In this document: piece by piece, positions 44,137 to 54,859 of the stretch
Layout: the number at the start of each line of letters is the position of its first letter
Position numbering within the stretch: position 1 is the stretch's first letter
Assembly (NCBI RefSeq): GCF_950295315.1
Contig: NC_080179.1
Coordinates: 73,055,174 to 73,119,173, forward strand
Origin: Erinaceus europaeus
Lineage: Eukaryota; Chordata; Mammalia; Eulipotyphla; Erinaceidae
Length of the DNA: 64,000 nucleotides
Direction: 5' to 3'
The notes under the pieces: model-generated
Told to the model about the DNA's origin: nothing
Seen by the model: only the letters and a program-made list of their open reading frames with translations
Database searches by the model: none
Translations under genes and position numbers: made by a program

Positions 44137-45330
44137 GCATTGTGAGTCTTTGTTTGCATTTCTCTGATCTCTTTTTTGGTGAATATTCTGTCCATATCCT
44201 TTCCCCATTTTTATATGGAGTTGTTTGCTTTTTGTTGTTGTTGTTGTTGTTGCTGAACTTGGTGAGCTTTTTATATAATTAGGTTACTAACCTTTAGTTT
44301 GATGTATAACGTAAAAAGATCGCTTCCTTAAGGAATCTCTATTTGAGTAGTTGTTTCTTTTGCTGTGCAGAAGCTTTTCGGTTTGATGCAGCCCCACTGG
44401 TTTATTTTTGTTTTCCTTGAAAATGGATTTGAATCATTAAAGATGCCTTTGAAACTTAGATTAAAAAAAGAGTTCTTCAAATATTTTCCTCTAAATATTG
44501 ATCACTTCTAGTTTAATATTCATTTGGAGTTTATTTTTGTTCATAGTGAGAAGGAGATACCACTTCACTCCTGTGAGAATATCATATACCACAAAGACTA
44601 GTAACAATGAATATTAGAGTGGTTGTGAGGGCAAAGTAACACTTTCATACTGCTGATGGGAATGTAGACTGGTCCAACCCCTGATAGAGCAGTCAGGAGA
44701 ACTCTTAAAAGGCTAGAAATACTTTCCCTTTGGCCTGCCAATTCTTTTCCTGGAGATACATCCTAAGAAATCAAACACACTCATCCAAAGTGATCCGTGT
44801 ATACCTTTGTTCATAGCAGTGTAGTATGTAACAGCCCAGACTTGGAAACAACATAGGTGTCCAACAACAGATGAGTGGATGAGAAGGTTGAGGTGTAACC
44901 CTCTTATCCTATGGTCTTGTCAATGTTACCATTTTATAAATAAAAAAAAATAATAAAGAAAGTGGAGGTATAGATACACAGTGGAATACTACTCAGCTAT
45001 TAAAAATGATAAAGTCAGTTTCTTTACCTCATCTTGGATGGAGCTTGAAAGGATCATGTTAAGTGAGATAATCCAGAAAGAAAAGGATGGCTATGGGGTG
45101 ATCTCACTTTTGGGCAGAAATTAAGTAAGAACAGAAAGGGGAAACATGAATTAAAACTGAGGCTGGTTTGGTCTATTGCATCAAAGCAAATGGCTCTGGG
45201 AAAGGAGGGTAGGGAGAGGGGTGGGTAGAGGAGACTTTCAGGGTGAGAGTGTTTTGCAGACACCTATCTCTGTGAGTTGAGAAATTGTTCCAAAAAATGG
45301 TACTGTGAGCCATTAACTTCCCAATTAAAA
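44137..45330 (+). mobile_element. Twin-primed L1 with ORF2 end (older subfamily)
   Basis: 44137-44543 is antisense ORF2 sequence (TTTGCATTTCTCTGATCTC, TCTTTTGCTGTGCAGAAGC). From about 44545 the strand flips to sense ORF2: GGAGATACCACTTCACTCC, ACTGCTGATGGGAATGTAGAC, GGAATACTACTCAGC and GGATGGAGCTTGAAAGGATC. It ends at AACTTCCCAATTAAAAAA. The junction lies at adjacent element positions. A weak TSD candidate is AAACATAAAA / AAACATGAAAA. All frames are broken. Confidence 0.87.
44887..44956 (+). mobile_element. 70-bp L1 tail nested in L1 ORF2
   Basis: GTGTAACCCTCTTATCCTATGG through ATTTTATAAATAAAAA is the end of the hedgehog L1 3'UTR. It interrupts the ORF2 sequence GATGAGAAAGTGGAGG, with AGAAG/AGAAAG as a short imperfect TSD. 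It shows that the younger 3'UTR family was active after the host L1 landed. Confidence 0.88.
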
Positions 45331-45529
45331 AAAAAATGAAAAGAAAAGGAATGAATGAAACATGAAAAAAAATTTACTCTGACACTTGAAAAATGTATTG
45401 TGAGCCCAAATAACTATGGCTTATGTGGATTACATATTAATACTTTCAGTACTGAAACCCAAACTCAAAACTCAAAAATATTAATCAATTAAAATAGTGT
45501 AATATTCCATTGAATGTTTTTTCCCTTTT

Positions 45530-46780
45530 ATTGGGGAATTAATGGTTTACCATAAGAACAGTTGTTTGACACATAGATAAAATTTCATCAAATCCTAACA
45601 AAGGGATTTTTCAAAGTTAACCCAATTGCCAAACAATGTGATTATAACTATCTATTGTCTTCTTAAACCCTAAGATAGCAGGAACCTCCAGCTTCCACTA
45701 AAGAGCCTATATTTCCCCCAGTCCTGGAACCTCTGGGGTGGGGCTCATTTTCCTGCATGCTTCTCTCAATTCATACCAAATGATATTGCATCTACTGATC
45801 CCAACCTAATCAACGCAATGAGTACCACCTCAGCATGCTTCTCTTCAGACTGTGTCCAGAGACGTCAGGCGTGGAATGTCAACCCTTCACCCTCATTACT
45901 TGGGTGAGACCTTTCCTTTCATGGTATTCTCTAATTCCATTCCACGAGGTTCACTTCCTAACAAAGTCCCAAAACCTAGATATAGACCAGGTACCGTAAG
46001 ATAGAGCATATGTTCACATGTATCCATAAGTTAGGGCAAAATATATACCTGAAAGCAAAAATACACAGTAGTCTGTAGTGAGTCAGTATGAAGTTCATAA
46101 TGAAATAGTGTCTACTTAGACTTAGATACCCTCCTCACCTACTTCCTATTACAGTTCTCTCACTCACTCCAAAGCTAACCTTATCAAAGCAAGGACTGCA
46201 AAAGTTGAATAAAGGCAAGAGACTGACATACTTTAAGAATGACTCTTTAGTCACTGTCAGGCCACCCCATCAGCTGGGACCCTACTCGGGGAGTCCTGAG
46301 ATTCCCAAACAGACATGATGGGCCTAGAACTCAGATAAATCTCTCTCTCCATTGTTGCCAGTCATTTCTATCAGGAACAACAAAATAGACCCCTTTGTAG
46401 GCCCCCATAGGACCTTGCCCTCAACCTGGATCAACAATGGTAGAGGATGTTCCATCCTCAGAAGGGAGGCTGGACAACATACTCTATGCTACACCTGAGG
46501 AAGATGGGTCAATATTGGGGTAGCTTGGAATGTTCCAGAATGTGAGCTCAGATCTAGAGGGATGCAGAGGTCACATAGGCTCCTAAGCTGATTATGGGCC
46601 CCAGATCACATCAAGTCGATGGGGTTTATAGTCAACAATATTTATATCCCTTTGCCATATTAGGGAGCTTCTCTCTTCCCTGATCCAGCTTTCTGGTCCT
46701 TTTTTCAGCCATAACATCATCTCTCCAATCACTTGGATTCACTGGCATATCAGATTTCAGGCTCAGGGGCAAAAAAAAAA
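45530..46780 (+). mobile_element. L1 3'UTR, sense, ending at an internal A tract
   Basis: From about 45575 it is co-linear with 3'UTR of other copies (GCCCTACTCGGGGAGTC-type region, GATGCAGAGGTCACATAGG, GGTTTATAGTCAACAATATT). It stops at TCAGGCTCAGGGGC followed by 13 A at 46771. In longer copies this A tract is internal and is followed by roughly 500 bp more. 45525-45570 is a short antisense tail of another L1 type. Confidence 0.82.
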
Positions 46781-47029
46781 AAATTGCTCATCTCCCTGTA
46801 GTAGGTATCTACAAAACCCTCTCCCCGGCAGCTTTGGTCTCTCTCCAATATCATGCATAAGAGCCTGAAAGCTCTCTCTCATCCCCACCTTTCCCAGAAT
46901 CTTTTGCTTTGATGCAATATTAATGTGAGTAACAGAACTTTTGAAAAAGAAAAATATTTTCTCAAGGTTCATTTATATGTTTCTGAAGTACATTGATGTT
47001 TAGACTAGTAGAAGACGGCTGAATTTTTT

Positions 47030-47190
47030 TCTTTAAATATTTTATTTCTTACTTAATTTCCCATGAGAGAGACACATAGAGACAAGGCAGAGTTCCACAG
47101 AAGAATGTGCAAGTCTAGGAATGAAACCAAAGGAACTTCAGGCCTGAAATTCAGAATCTCTGCAAATTAACATTGTTCTCCAGCCATGAT
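47030..47190 (-). mobile_element. SINE, B/D-like, antisense, degraded
   Basis: AAATATTTTATTTCTTAC tail complement, GAGAGAGACACATAGAG, GGAATGAAACCAAAGGAAC, and CATTGTTCTCCAGCC at the head. Confidence 0.55.
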
Positions 47191-47199
47191 AGATGAATT

Positions 47200-47840
47200 T
47201 TTAGTTAATTTTTGTTTTCAATCTGTTATGATATCACATACGATATATCCTCCAAAAAACTCCCTGTACATTCATGAGAAGTGAGAATGAAGACTCCAAA
47301 AATTGAACTTAGTAGAAGACTACAAAAATAGGAACTTTGTAGTATTATTAAAGTTATAGTGGTTTTGTGAACCCATTGAGAAACAGGTATCTTAAAACTC
47401 TTTAAAAAAAGTTTCTATTAGCTTTAAAAATATATTTTAACTTCATCACAACTGTAGAAACATATATGCATAATATATACTCAAATGATCAAAATAAAAG
47501 AATCATTCTTTTGTGAATTTAATGCTCTATATCAGTAATTTCCCATTTATAGGGATTAGGTTTGGGAAATCAAAAGCTAATTTAATAGACTGTAACTAAC
47601 ATATTTCAATGGAAATAATATAATACATTTGGAAAATCATTAACTTAGATTGAAACTTTCATTTTGTAAATCATAATGGTAGAGTCTTTAAAGTTTTATA
47701 GAGTTCAGTTTAATACCTTTTTGATTCCTTTGCCAAAATGCTGTAACTTCATGACCTTGTCTTCACATAATTAACTAGAAATAAATCTTGATACACTCAA
47801 ACTGAATGTAACCCTGGCTGAAATGTTCTTAAAGACTGTT
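47200..47840. other. Unique AT-rich intron DNA
   Basis: Nothing recognised. Confidence 0.4.
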
Positions 47841-47841
47841 C

Positions 47842-47884
47842 TTTCTTTCTTCCTTCCTTCATTTCTTTCCCTTTCTTTCTTTCT

Positions 47885-47948
<64 letters not shown>

Positions 47949-47950
47949 TT
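47842..47950 (+). repeat. (CTTT)n microsatellite in a SINE tail
   Basis: About 16 perfect TTTC units at 47887-47950 preceded by mixed units. It occupies the position of the poly-A tail of the antisense SINE that follows. Confidence 0.95.
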
Positions 47951-48283
47951 TTCCTCCAGGGTTATTGCTGGGGCTCAGTGCCTGCACCATGAATCCACTG
48001 CTTCTGGAGGCCATTTTTCCCCCTTTTGTTTTTTGTTGCCCTTGTTGTTGTAGCCTTGTTATGGCTATTATTGTTGTTGTTGATGTTGTACGTTGTTGGG
48101 TAGGATAGAGAGAAATGGAGAGAGGAGGGGAAGACAGAGAGGGGAGAGAAAGACAGACACCTGTAGATCTGTGAGGCTACCCCCCTGCAGGTGGGGAGCT
48201 GGGGGCTGGAACCGGGATCTTTCAGCCAGTTCTTGCGCTTTGCACCATGTGTGCTTAACCCGCTGTGCTACCGCCCGACCCCC
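47951..48283 (-). mobile_element. SINE, family A, long-tail form, antisense, with TSD
   Basis: CCTCCAGGGTTATTGCTGGGG at the left and CCGCCCGACCCCC at the right. AAAGACTGTT lies before the microsatellite (47832 onward) and after the head (48284 onward), so the microsatellite is part of the insertion. Confidence 0.94.
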
Positions 48284-48289
48284 AAAGAC

Positions 48290-49185
48290 TGTTATTTCTA
48301 TGCCATATCTGTCTTATTTTGCCAGATCATTTCCTCATTAGCTGTGTAACTCTATTTTTATAGGAAAACTTTACACAAAAAGTTCCTTTGCAATAACACT
48401 GAATTACCACTTTCCTAGAGTGTGACTAACGTCACTTAACAGTCTTGTGTTTCCAAGTTTGATTTTTTACTCTCTGGTTTTATTGGGGAGCATGCTGTTT
48501 TGTGGTTTTAAAATATGCAATATTCCTATTTTAACACATAAAAATGTGTCATAAGCACATAAAAATGAGAACAAAATTAAACTAAAACATAGTTTACATG
48601 CTAGTTGTTATAGTTTAGTTCTAATAAGGATTTCAATAAAATATCTAATACAACTCATTTTACTGATAATTTTGAAGAAGGGTTTTGAAGAGGGTTTTAT
48701 TTTCTATTCTTGCAGTAGATTCTCCCACAACTGTTTTCACATTCAGTTAATTAGTAAATATTGATTACTTTTTCTAAATGAAGCTATGACCAGGGTCTCC
48801 AAGAAAAAAAAAAAAAAAGATGGATTTGAATAAAGGAGAATCTTAGTCAAGTTCTCTAGGTCATCAGGGTAACCCTGGAGAAAGTCTCTGGACTTTGAAA
48901 CAGAACCTGCATGTTTCTTTCATGATAAAAGTACAGATTTATAATTTCCTGCACTCTATCAAGGAAACTAAGTTAACTGACTTTCTGAAGAGATCTTATT
49001 AGAATGTGGGCAGATTCTTTTCATATACCAGACTCATTTTGAATTAGCTGTCTTCTATAATAATCATGTGGTCATTTTAAATTATGAAAGTACTTTGAAA
49101 TGCTTGGAGGTGGGGGAGTTTATCCTTCTGGGTTTTTAATATCCAGAAGAGGCAGCATGTTATATTGAAAAAAATCCAAGATCTT
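48290..49185. other. Unique AT-rich intron DNA
   Basis: Nothing recognised. Confidence 0.4.
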
Positions 49186-49189
49186 CATG

Positions 49190-49350
49190 ATATGGAAGGT
49201 GGTGCAGTGGATAAAGCACGGACTCGTGAACACCAAGATCACAAAGTCCTGAGTTTGCTCTCCAGCAGAGTGTGTGCCAAAAAGATACTCTGATGCTATC
49301 ACTGTCTTCCCCACTCTCATTCACTCATTAATCTACATATATTTAAATCC
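49190..49350 (+). mobile_element. SINE, family B, diverged
   Basis: GGAAGGTGGTGCAGTGGATAAAGC head, CCTGAGTTTGCTCTCC B box, CACTCATTCACTCATTAATC tail. Confidence 0.75.
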
Positions 49351-49379
49351 AAGGCCTTGTTGTTAGAAATGGCAGGTTT

Positions 49380-49466
49380 GTATACGGCCATGCCACCCTG
49401 AACACGCCTGATCTCGTCTGATCTCGGAAGCAAAGCAGGGTCGGGCCTGGTTAGTACTTGGATGGG
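49380..49466 (+). pseudogene. Truncated 5S rRNA retropseudogene with TSD
   Basis: The first 87-90 nt of vertebrate 5S rRNA: TACGGCCATGCCACCCTGAA, CTCGTCTGATCTCGGAAGC, AGCAGGGTCGGGCCTGG and TTAGTACTTGGATGGGAGA. It stops where 5S continues with CCGCCTGG, and there is no T-run terminator or A tail. It is flanked by an exact 15-bp direct repeat, AGAAATGGCAGGTTT (49365-49379 and 49467-49481). The terminal AGA of the 5S segment overlaps the start of the right repeat. A few substitutions exist, including GCAAAGC for GCTAAGC in the internal promoter. It is not a functional 5S gene. It was retroposed as a 3'-truncated RNA, presumably by L1. Confidence 0.96.
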
Positions 49467-49834
49467 AGAAATGGCAGGTTTAACTTGGGGTCTTATAGCT
49501 TATAACTTGATTGGCACAAGTTACCCTCTAGTGCTAATATGCACATAATCACACAGTGTTAGATATTGAGAATAAAGCCTGTTTAGTTCAATATCTGGGA
49601 AGGACATAATAACAACACCAATAGTTAACATTACTGTAATTATAGTGACTGTCATTTGTTGATTTTTCACTATGTCATATATTATGATAGACACTCTAAT
49701 AATTACCAAAAATCACAGGCACATGACTTGGGCTTTGCTTATTATTACCAATTTAGTATAAAAATTAACATAGAACTGTGTGATTAACTTTTGGGTCATA
49801 GAAATAACAAACTATTCTTTAACTTTTAAACTTA

Positions 49835-50126
49835 TTTTTTTAATCTTTTTTATATTTATTTTATTTATTTATTCCCTTTTGTTGCCCTTGTTGTTTTATT
49901 GTTGTAGTTATTATTATTGTTGTTGTTGGATAGGACAGAGAGAAATGGAGAGAGGGAGGGGAAGACAGAGAGGAGGAGAGAAAGATAGACACCTGCAGAC
50001 CTGCTTCATCACCTGTGAAGTGACTCCCCTGCAGGTGGGGAACCGGGGTTCGAACCGGGATCCTTATGCCGGTCCTTGTGCTTTGCGCCACCTGCGCTTA
50101 GCCCGCTGTGCTACAGCCCGAGTCCC
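49835..50126 (-). mobile_element. SINE, family A, antisense
   Basis: Full-length, short-tail form; GGGTTCGAACCGGGATCC keeps the B box. The right end is GCCCGAGTCCC. Confidence 0.93.
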
Positions 50127-50129
50127 TTA

Positions 50130-50274
50130 AAATTATTTTTTAATTAATGAGAGAGGGAGAGAGAGAACACCAGAGAATCACTCCGGCACATCTGATGCTG
50201 GGGATCAAACTCAGGACGTCATGCTTGAGAGTCCAATGCTTTATCCACTGTGCTACTTCCCAGCTACATGATAT
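50130..50274 (-). mobile_element. SINE, family B, antisense
   Basis: Adjoins the A copy. ACTCCGGCACATCTGATGCTGGGG, CATGCTTGAGAGTCCAATGC and CCACTGTGCTACTTCCCAGC are B complements. Confidence 0.88.
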
Positions 50275-50279
50275 CTAAT

Positions 50280-50750
50280 TATTATAGCCAGAATTTAATA
50301 CATGTTATTTTGACATTAAAGTTTACATGTTCTTATAGCTAGAAGGATGAAATAGCCTATTATATTTTATTCATATCACCTGTCTTTATTAAATAAGGCT
50401 CAGGGTTGAAACATGTTATTTGTGAAGGATTCTAAGTCTAATAAGGAAAGGCCTTTAGACTTCAGTAATCCTACTAAAATGAGGAAAGTGAAGTAGATAG
50501 CAAGTGAGAATCAATCAAGTAAGAAATTCAGTAGAAATCAAAGTTGCCCTGAACATAGTATATGGGAATACTATGATCTGCTCTTTCAAAAATCCAATGA
50601 ATAAAAAAAAAAAATCAATGAGGTATGTTGTTTTGAAGTTTCTGAGATTTTTAACCTACCATAGATTTCAAAGTAAAACTAACATTAAATAGATGCGTTC
50701 AGCATCTGTTTCCATGGAAACAGAGGGACAGATTCACCAAGCGCTACTTC
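50280..50750. other. Unique intron DNA
   Basis: Nothing recognised. Confidence 0.4.
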
Positions 50751-50754
50751 CCAA

Positions 50755-51115
50755 TTCTATTTTTTAAAGTATATATTTTATTAGTGACTTAGTACTGTTT
50801 AATAAGATGATAAGTGTATAATTCCACACCACTCCTACCACCAAAGCTCTGTGCCCTCACCCACCTCCAGCAATAACCACCATAGTTCCCAAGGCTATAG
50901 ATAGGGCCTATATGTTCATTTTTCAAGTTCATGTGTTTCCATTCTTTATATTTCACTTCTGAGCAAAATTACCCTGTAGCCATCCTTCACTTTCTTACTT
51001 ACTTCACTAATTATAATTATAATCCCATCCATTTAGTCCCAAAGGACACATTACAGTCTTTTTTTTTTATATAACTGCTGAGTATCACTCTTTTGACCTA
51101 TACTCCCAGATATAG
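50755..51115 (-). mobile_element. Older L1 3'UTR, antisense
   Basis: TATTTTATTAGTGACTTAG, CCACACCACTCCTACCACCAAAG and CCATAGTTCCCAAGGC match the older tails at 8400 and 30010. Confidence 0.7.
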
Positions 51116-51327
51116 ATGACTAGAAGGCTTTGAACCCCAGTTTCACCAGGACCTGGAGCTTTTGTGACCAAGAACTTTTGTTTTTGCACACTCCTTGAGA
51201 GAGAAGAGAATCTGGAGGTACCTGCATAGGTCAGGTGCTGTTTCCTTTATCTAGAAGGGAAGAAGACATAAGAAGGACACCTGAGAATTGTAAAAGGTGT
51301 AAGTGTGGCTTTGAAAGGAAGCAAAAG

Positions 51328-51530
51328 TAGGGGCTTGTGGTGGTGCACCTGGTTGAGCGCATATGTTACAGTGCACATGACTCAGGTTTGAACCCCCAGT
51401 CCCCAGCTGGGGGGGGGGGGAAGCTTTGCAAGTGGTGAAGCAGGGCTGCAGGTGTCTCTGTCTCTCTTCCTCTCTTTTTCCCCCTTCCCTCTCAATTTCT
51501 AGCTGTGTCTATCCAATAAATAAATAAAGG
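51328..51530 (+). mobile_element. SINE, family C
   Basis: GGGGCTTGTGGTGGTGCACCTGG head, a run of 12 G where other copies have GCAGGGGG, and an AATAAATAAATAAAG tail. Confidence 0.92.
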
Positions 51531-51886
51531 AAGTAAAGACCATAGACATGAATAAAAATGGGCATCAGCTTCCACAAGGGCTCAGCAGTCTTTGCCCTAA
51601 TGGCCCATGTGCTTCTCTGGTACATGCTCTTTCATTTTACCAATCAACAATTTAAAATATTGGGGTGGGGGACCCTATGAGGAGAACTTAGAATTCTGGA
51701 GGTGAGCCTTTAATGATGGAATAAAAATCATTAATTTGAGTCTCATAAATACAAGAAAAAGATTCAATTTTGTACAGTCATAGACATTTTAATGAGTCTG
51801 GGATTGGCTGTTAATGGACATCTTTCTCTTCCTTCTTGCCAGTTACTAACAATTGTTGGGAAAAGGTTTAAAAATAGACTTTCCGG

Positions 51887-52090
51887 GCCAGGTGGTGGTG
51901 CACCTGGTCGAGCGAACATATTACAATGTGCAAGGACCCAGGTTCGAGCATCCAGTCCCCACCTGCAGGGGGAAGGCTTAATAAGTGGTGAAGCAGCGCT
52001 GCAGGTGTCTCTCTGTCTCTCTCCCTCTCTACCACCCCCTTCCCACTCAATTTCTAACTGTATCTATCCAATAAATAAATAAAGATAATA
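51887..52090 (+). mobile_element. SINE, family C
   Basis: Well preserved: GGGCCAGGTGGTGGTGCACC head, GTTCGAGCATCCAGTCCCC, CAATAAATAAATAAAG tail. GACTTTCC occurs on both sides as a TSD candidate. Confidence 0.93.
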
Positions 52091-52099
52091 ACATTTTTT

Positions 52100-52825
52100 T
52101 TAAAAAAAATTGACTTTCCTTCTAGTGTATAATGTGATTTCTCTCAACTCTTCTCGAAGTGGCATTAATCTCCAGGCAGCTTCACAAAACAGGAAAATCA
52201 TGACTTTGTGACATCGTCATATGTATTCAGTTAATTTCAAGTGAAACTATTAGGAACTAACAATTTACAATTTTCTTAAGTTTCAATGTTTTTAAGGCTG
52301 TGTATACAACATTGGTGTCTTGTTGAATATAAACATTTCTTGATTGATTCCTCTTTATAGCTTAATTAGTTGTATTGGAAGGTATAAGCAGGTGTGGTCT
52401 TCTGGGCCTCTCTTACTATATATCACCAAAATAATCATATATGGAGATACTGATAGCAGTTTCTATATCTTGATTTCTTGTGTTTGCACTTAACTCAGGT
52501 AATTGAAATATTATTTTTTCTGGTCCATGAACTACATGACGTTTCCAATGGGAAATTAAGCTGTGCAATTGCTTTGAACCGAAACCTTTAAGTAGCTTGA
52601 TGAAGCGTGTTTTTTTTTCTTCTTAGACTCGGTAAGCAGATCGTAATGGGAAACCGAGCTCTTTGCAGCATCGAATTCACTCTTAACTAGCCCCTTAGCT
52701 GATGTAGATTCACCACGACACATTCTGCTATTGCAAATATAAAGGCTTTGCTGTGCGGATGTCCCCTCAGGCTAGTGCCACTTTCCATGAGTTAATACGG
52801 TATCTTCAAGTGCTTTCCCCAACCA
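52100..52825. other. Unique intron DNA, possible conserved non-coding element
   Basis: 52440-52800 has balanced base composition and no repeat signature. No gene evidence. Confidence 0.35.
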
Positions 52826-52829
52826 ATCC

Positions 52830-52881
52830 TGTCATGATATGTCACTCCTGGCTGTTACCCTATAAATAGCCCTCCTACTTC

Positions 52882-52913
<32 letters not shown>

Positions 52914-53200
52914 CTCTATCTCTCATCTCTCTATCTCTATTTATCTCTATATCCCTCTCTCTCCCTCTCTCTTTCTCCCTCTCCCCCTCTCCCTCCCTCT
53001 CTCCCTCTCCCTCTCCTTCCCTTGCCTGTTTTTTTTACCTCAGGTAGAGGGGACGACCACTTTTGGCTAGCTCCACATGGCCGGAACCACTGTGCTCTGA
53101 CCCAACAATAAAGGATTGTGTTCCCTCTCGCTCCAGATTTTCTTTCCCTCTTCGCTTGGGTTTTATCTCCTCCACCCGCAAAGCGACAAGGCTTCATCTG
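52830..53200 (+). mobile_element. Possible solo LTR
   Basis: The order TGTCATGATATGTCACTCC, a TATA-like CCTATAAATAG (52859), a long CT tract (52880-53025) and ACAATAAAGGATTGTG (53105, a polyadenylation signal with GT-rich sequence after it) resembles U3-R-U5 of a retroviral LTR. The right edge is a run of 15 A, which an LTR should not have, so a retroposed transcript is an alternative. No TSD found. Confidence 0.4.
52880..53025 (+). repeat. (CT)n / (CTAT)n / (CTCCC)n pyrimidine tract
   Basis: Pure CT, then TCTA units, then CTCCCTCTCC units. Confidence 0.95.
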
Positions 53201-53394
53201 AAAAAAAAAAAAAAATGGCACTTTGAAGTCATGATGCTTCATCCAAATCTTTGGCCTCTGCCAAGTCAGCATGTTGAAAGAAAATACAAACAAACAAAAC
53301 CCTCTTATGAGTGATAAAGAACACAGGAAAATTATAAAGCAAGAGGAAGACAGACAGGATTTCTGTAACCAAGTGACTTAGTTCCTGGGTCTTT

Positions 53395-53630
53395 TTTAAA
53401 AAATTTATTTATTGGGGTTTTACATCCGAGAGTAAATACAATAGTTTGTACATGCATCACATTTCCCAGTTTTCCACATAATAATACAACCCCCACTAGG
53501 TCCTCTGCCATCCTTTTTGGACCTGTATTCACACACACACCCAGTCTCTTACTTTGGTGCAGTACACCAGTTGAAGATGTTTTGACATTAGTCTGCATTT
53601 CCATTTGCTTGCTTGACCTTGGTTCTTCTT
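53395..53630 (-). mobile_element. L1 3' end (other subfamily), antisense
   Basis: TTTATTTATTGGGGTTTTACATC, ACAATAGTTTGTACATGC and CATTTCCCAGTTTTCCAC are the complement of the tail at 25905; GTATTCACACACACACCCAG continues it. Confidence 0.75.
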
Positions 53631-53639
53631 TTCCTGCTT

Positions 53640-54125
53640 ATAGTCTTTAACCTTAGCAGAGAGTTAAAGTTTTGGCCCATATTGTCATTGTATTCCTTAA
53701 ATACTGTTAATGAGGCTATTTGAGCAGTTAAAAATAGATTTCTATAAAGCTAGGAGGCTGCAGGGATGATATGTAAAGTCAGTTACTTCCAAAGGCAAAG
53801 ACTAATCAAGAAATCTACTTATAGATCCACAGTAGTCTTGACCTTTTAATAGGATAACTAGTAAGCAAGCTTTATTTTAGATGACTTACATAAGCAGGGG
53901 CATTCTCTCTGTGTTTATGATTTTATTTCCGAAGCTTTTGGAGATCCAGTAGCTAATTTTAACCCTAGGGTAATTAACTTATGCATATAAAGGCATACTA
54001 TGTTACTCTTCACCAGATGCTATTTAAAAAATAAAATTGGTCTATGTCAAAGGAGTGGGCAATCCACCTATGAACAAAATCACCAACTTTAGTATTTTTT
54101 TTTTTACTTACATGGCAAATGATCA
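53640..54125. other. Unique intron DNA
   Basis: Nothing recognised. Confidence 0.4.
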
Positions 54126-54135
54126 GACTAAAACT

Positions 54136-54485
54136 TTTTTTTTTTCCCTCCAGGGTTATTGCTGGGCTCGGTGCCTGCACCATGAATCCACCGCTCCTGG
54201 AGGCCATTTTTCCCCCTTTTGTTGCCCTTGTTGTTGTAGCCTCGTTGTGGTTATTATTATTGCCCTTGTTGAGGCTATTCGTTGTTGGATAGGACAGAGA
54301 GAAATGGAGAGAGGAGGGGAAGACAGAGAGGGGGAGAGAAAGATAGATACCTGCAGACCTGCTTTACCGCCTGGGAAGCGACTCCCCTGCAGGTGGGGAG
54401 CCGGGGGCTCGAACCGGGATTCTTACGCCAGTTCCTGCGCTTTGCGCCACGTGCGCTTAACCCACTGCGTCACTGCCCGACCCCC
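54136..54485 (-). mobile_element. SINE, family A, long-tail form, antisense, with TSD
   Basis: A nearly intact copy, 90 percent or more like the one at 21880. CTAAAACT occurs on both sides. The 194-codon ORF over it is a repeat artefact. Confidence 0.94.
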
Positions 54486-54677
54486 TAAAACTAATTCTAA
54501 TTGTGCTACTCAAATGTATTTTGGTACATATAAGTGCAGTGAATTAGAGGTCTCTTTGGAACTTAATGAATTCTTCCAGTATTTTTTGTTGTTTCTACCA
54601 TACAGCAAGTTACTAAATTAGTTTAATTTTTTATGTTGTCTGCTACTATGTGGAAAGAGTTAAACGATCATATGCCA

Positions 54678-54855
54678 GGGCCAACGAGTGGCTCACCTAA
54701 TACAGTGTATATATTACCAAGCATGGGGACCCAGGTTCCAGTTTCTGATCTCCACCTGTAGCAGGGGGACCTTCCTGGGTAGGGTGCAGTGCTGCAGGTG
54801 TGTCTCTACTTATTTCTCCCTCTCTGTCTCTTACCATCTATTAAAAATAAATCGC
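54678..54855 (+). mobile_element. SINE, family C, diverged
   Basis: GGGCCAACGAGTGGCTCACC head, GGGACCCAGGTTCC B-box region, TTAAAAATAAATC tail. Confidence 0.78.
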
Positions 54856-54859
54856 CAGA

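Noticed and set aside
49380..49466. Functional 5S rRNA gene
   Set aside because: The last third is missing, no T-run terminator follows, and the TSD shows it is a retroposed fragment.
54037..54621. 194-codon ORF, the longest in the window
   Set aside because: It lies across an antisense family A SINE. Related peptides containing TDTCRPASPPVKRLPCRWGA-like text occur at many other A copies.
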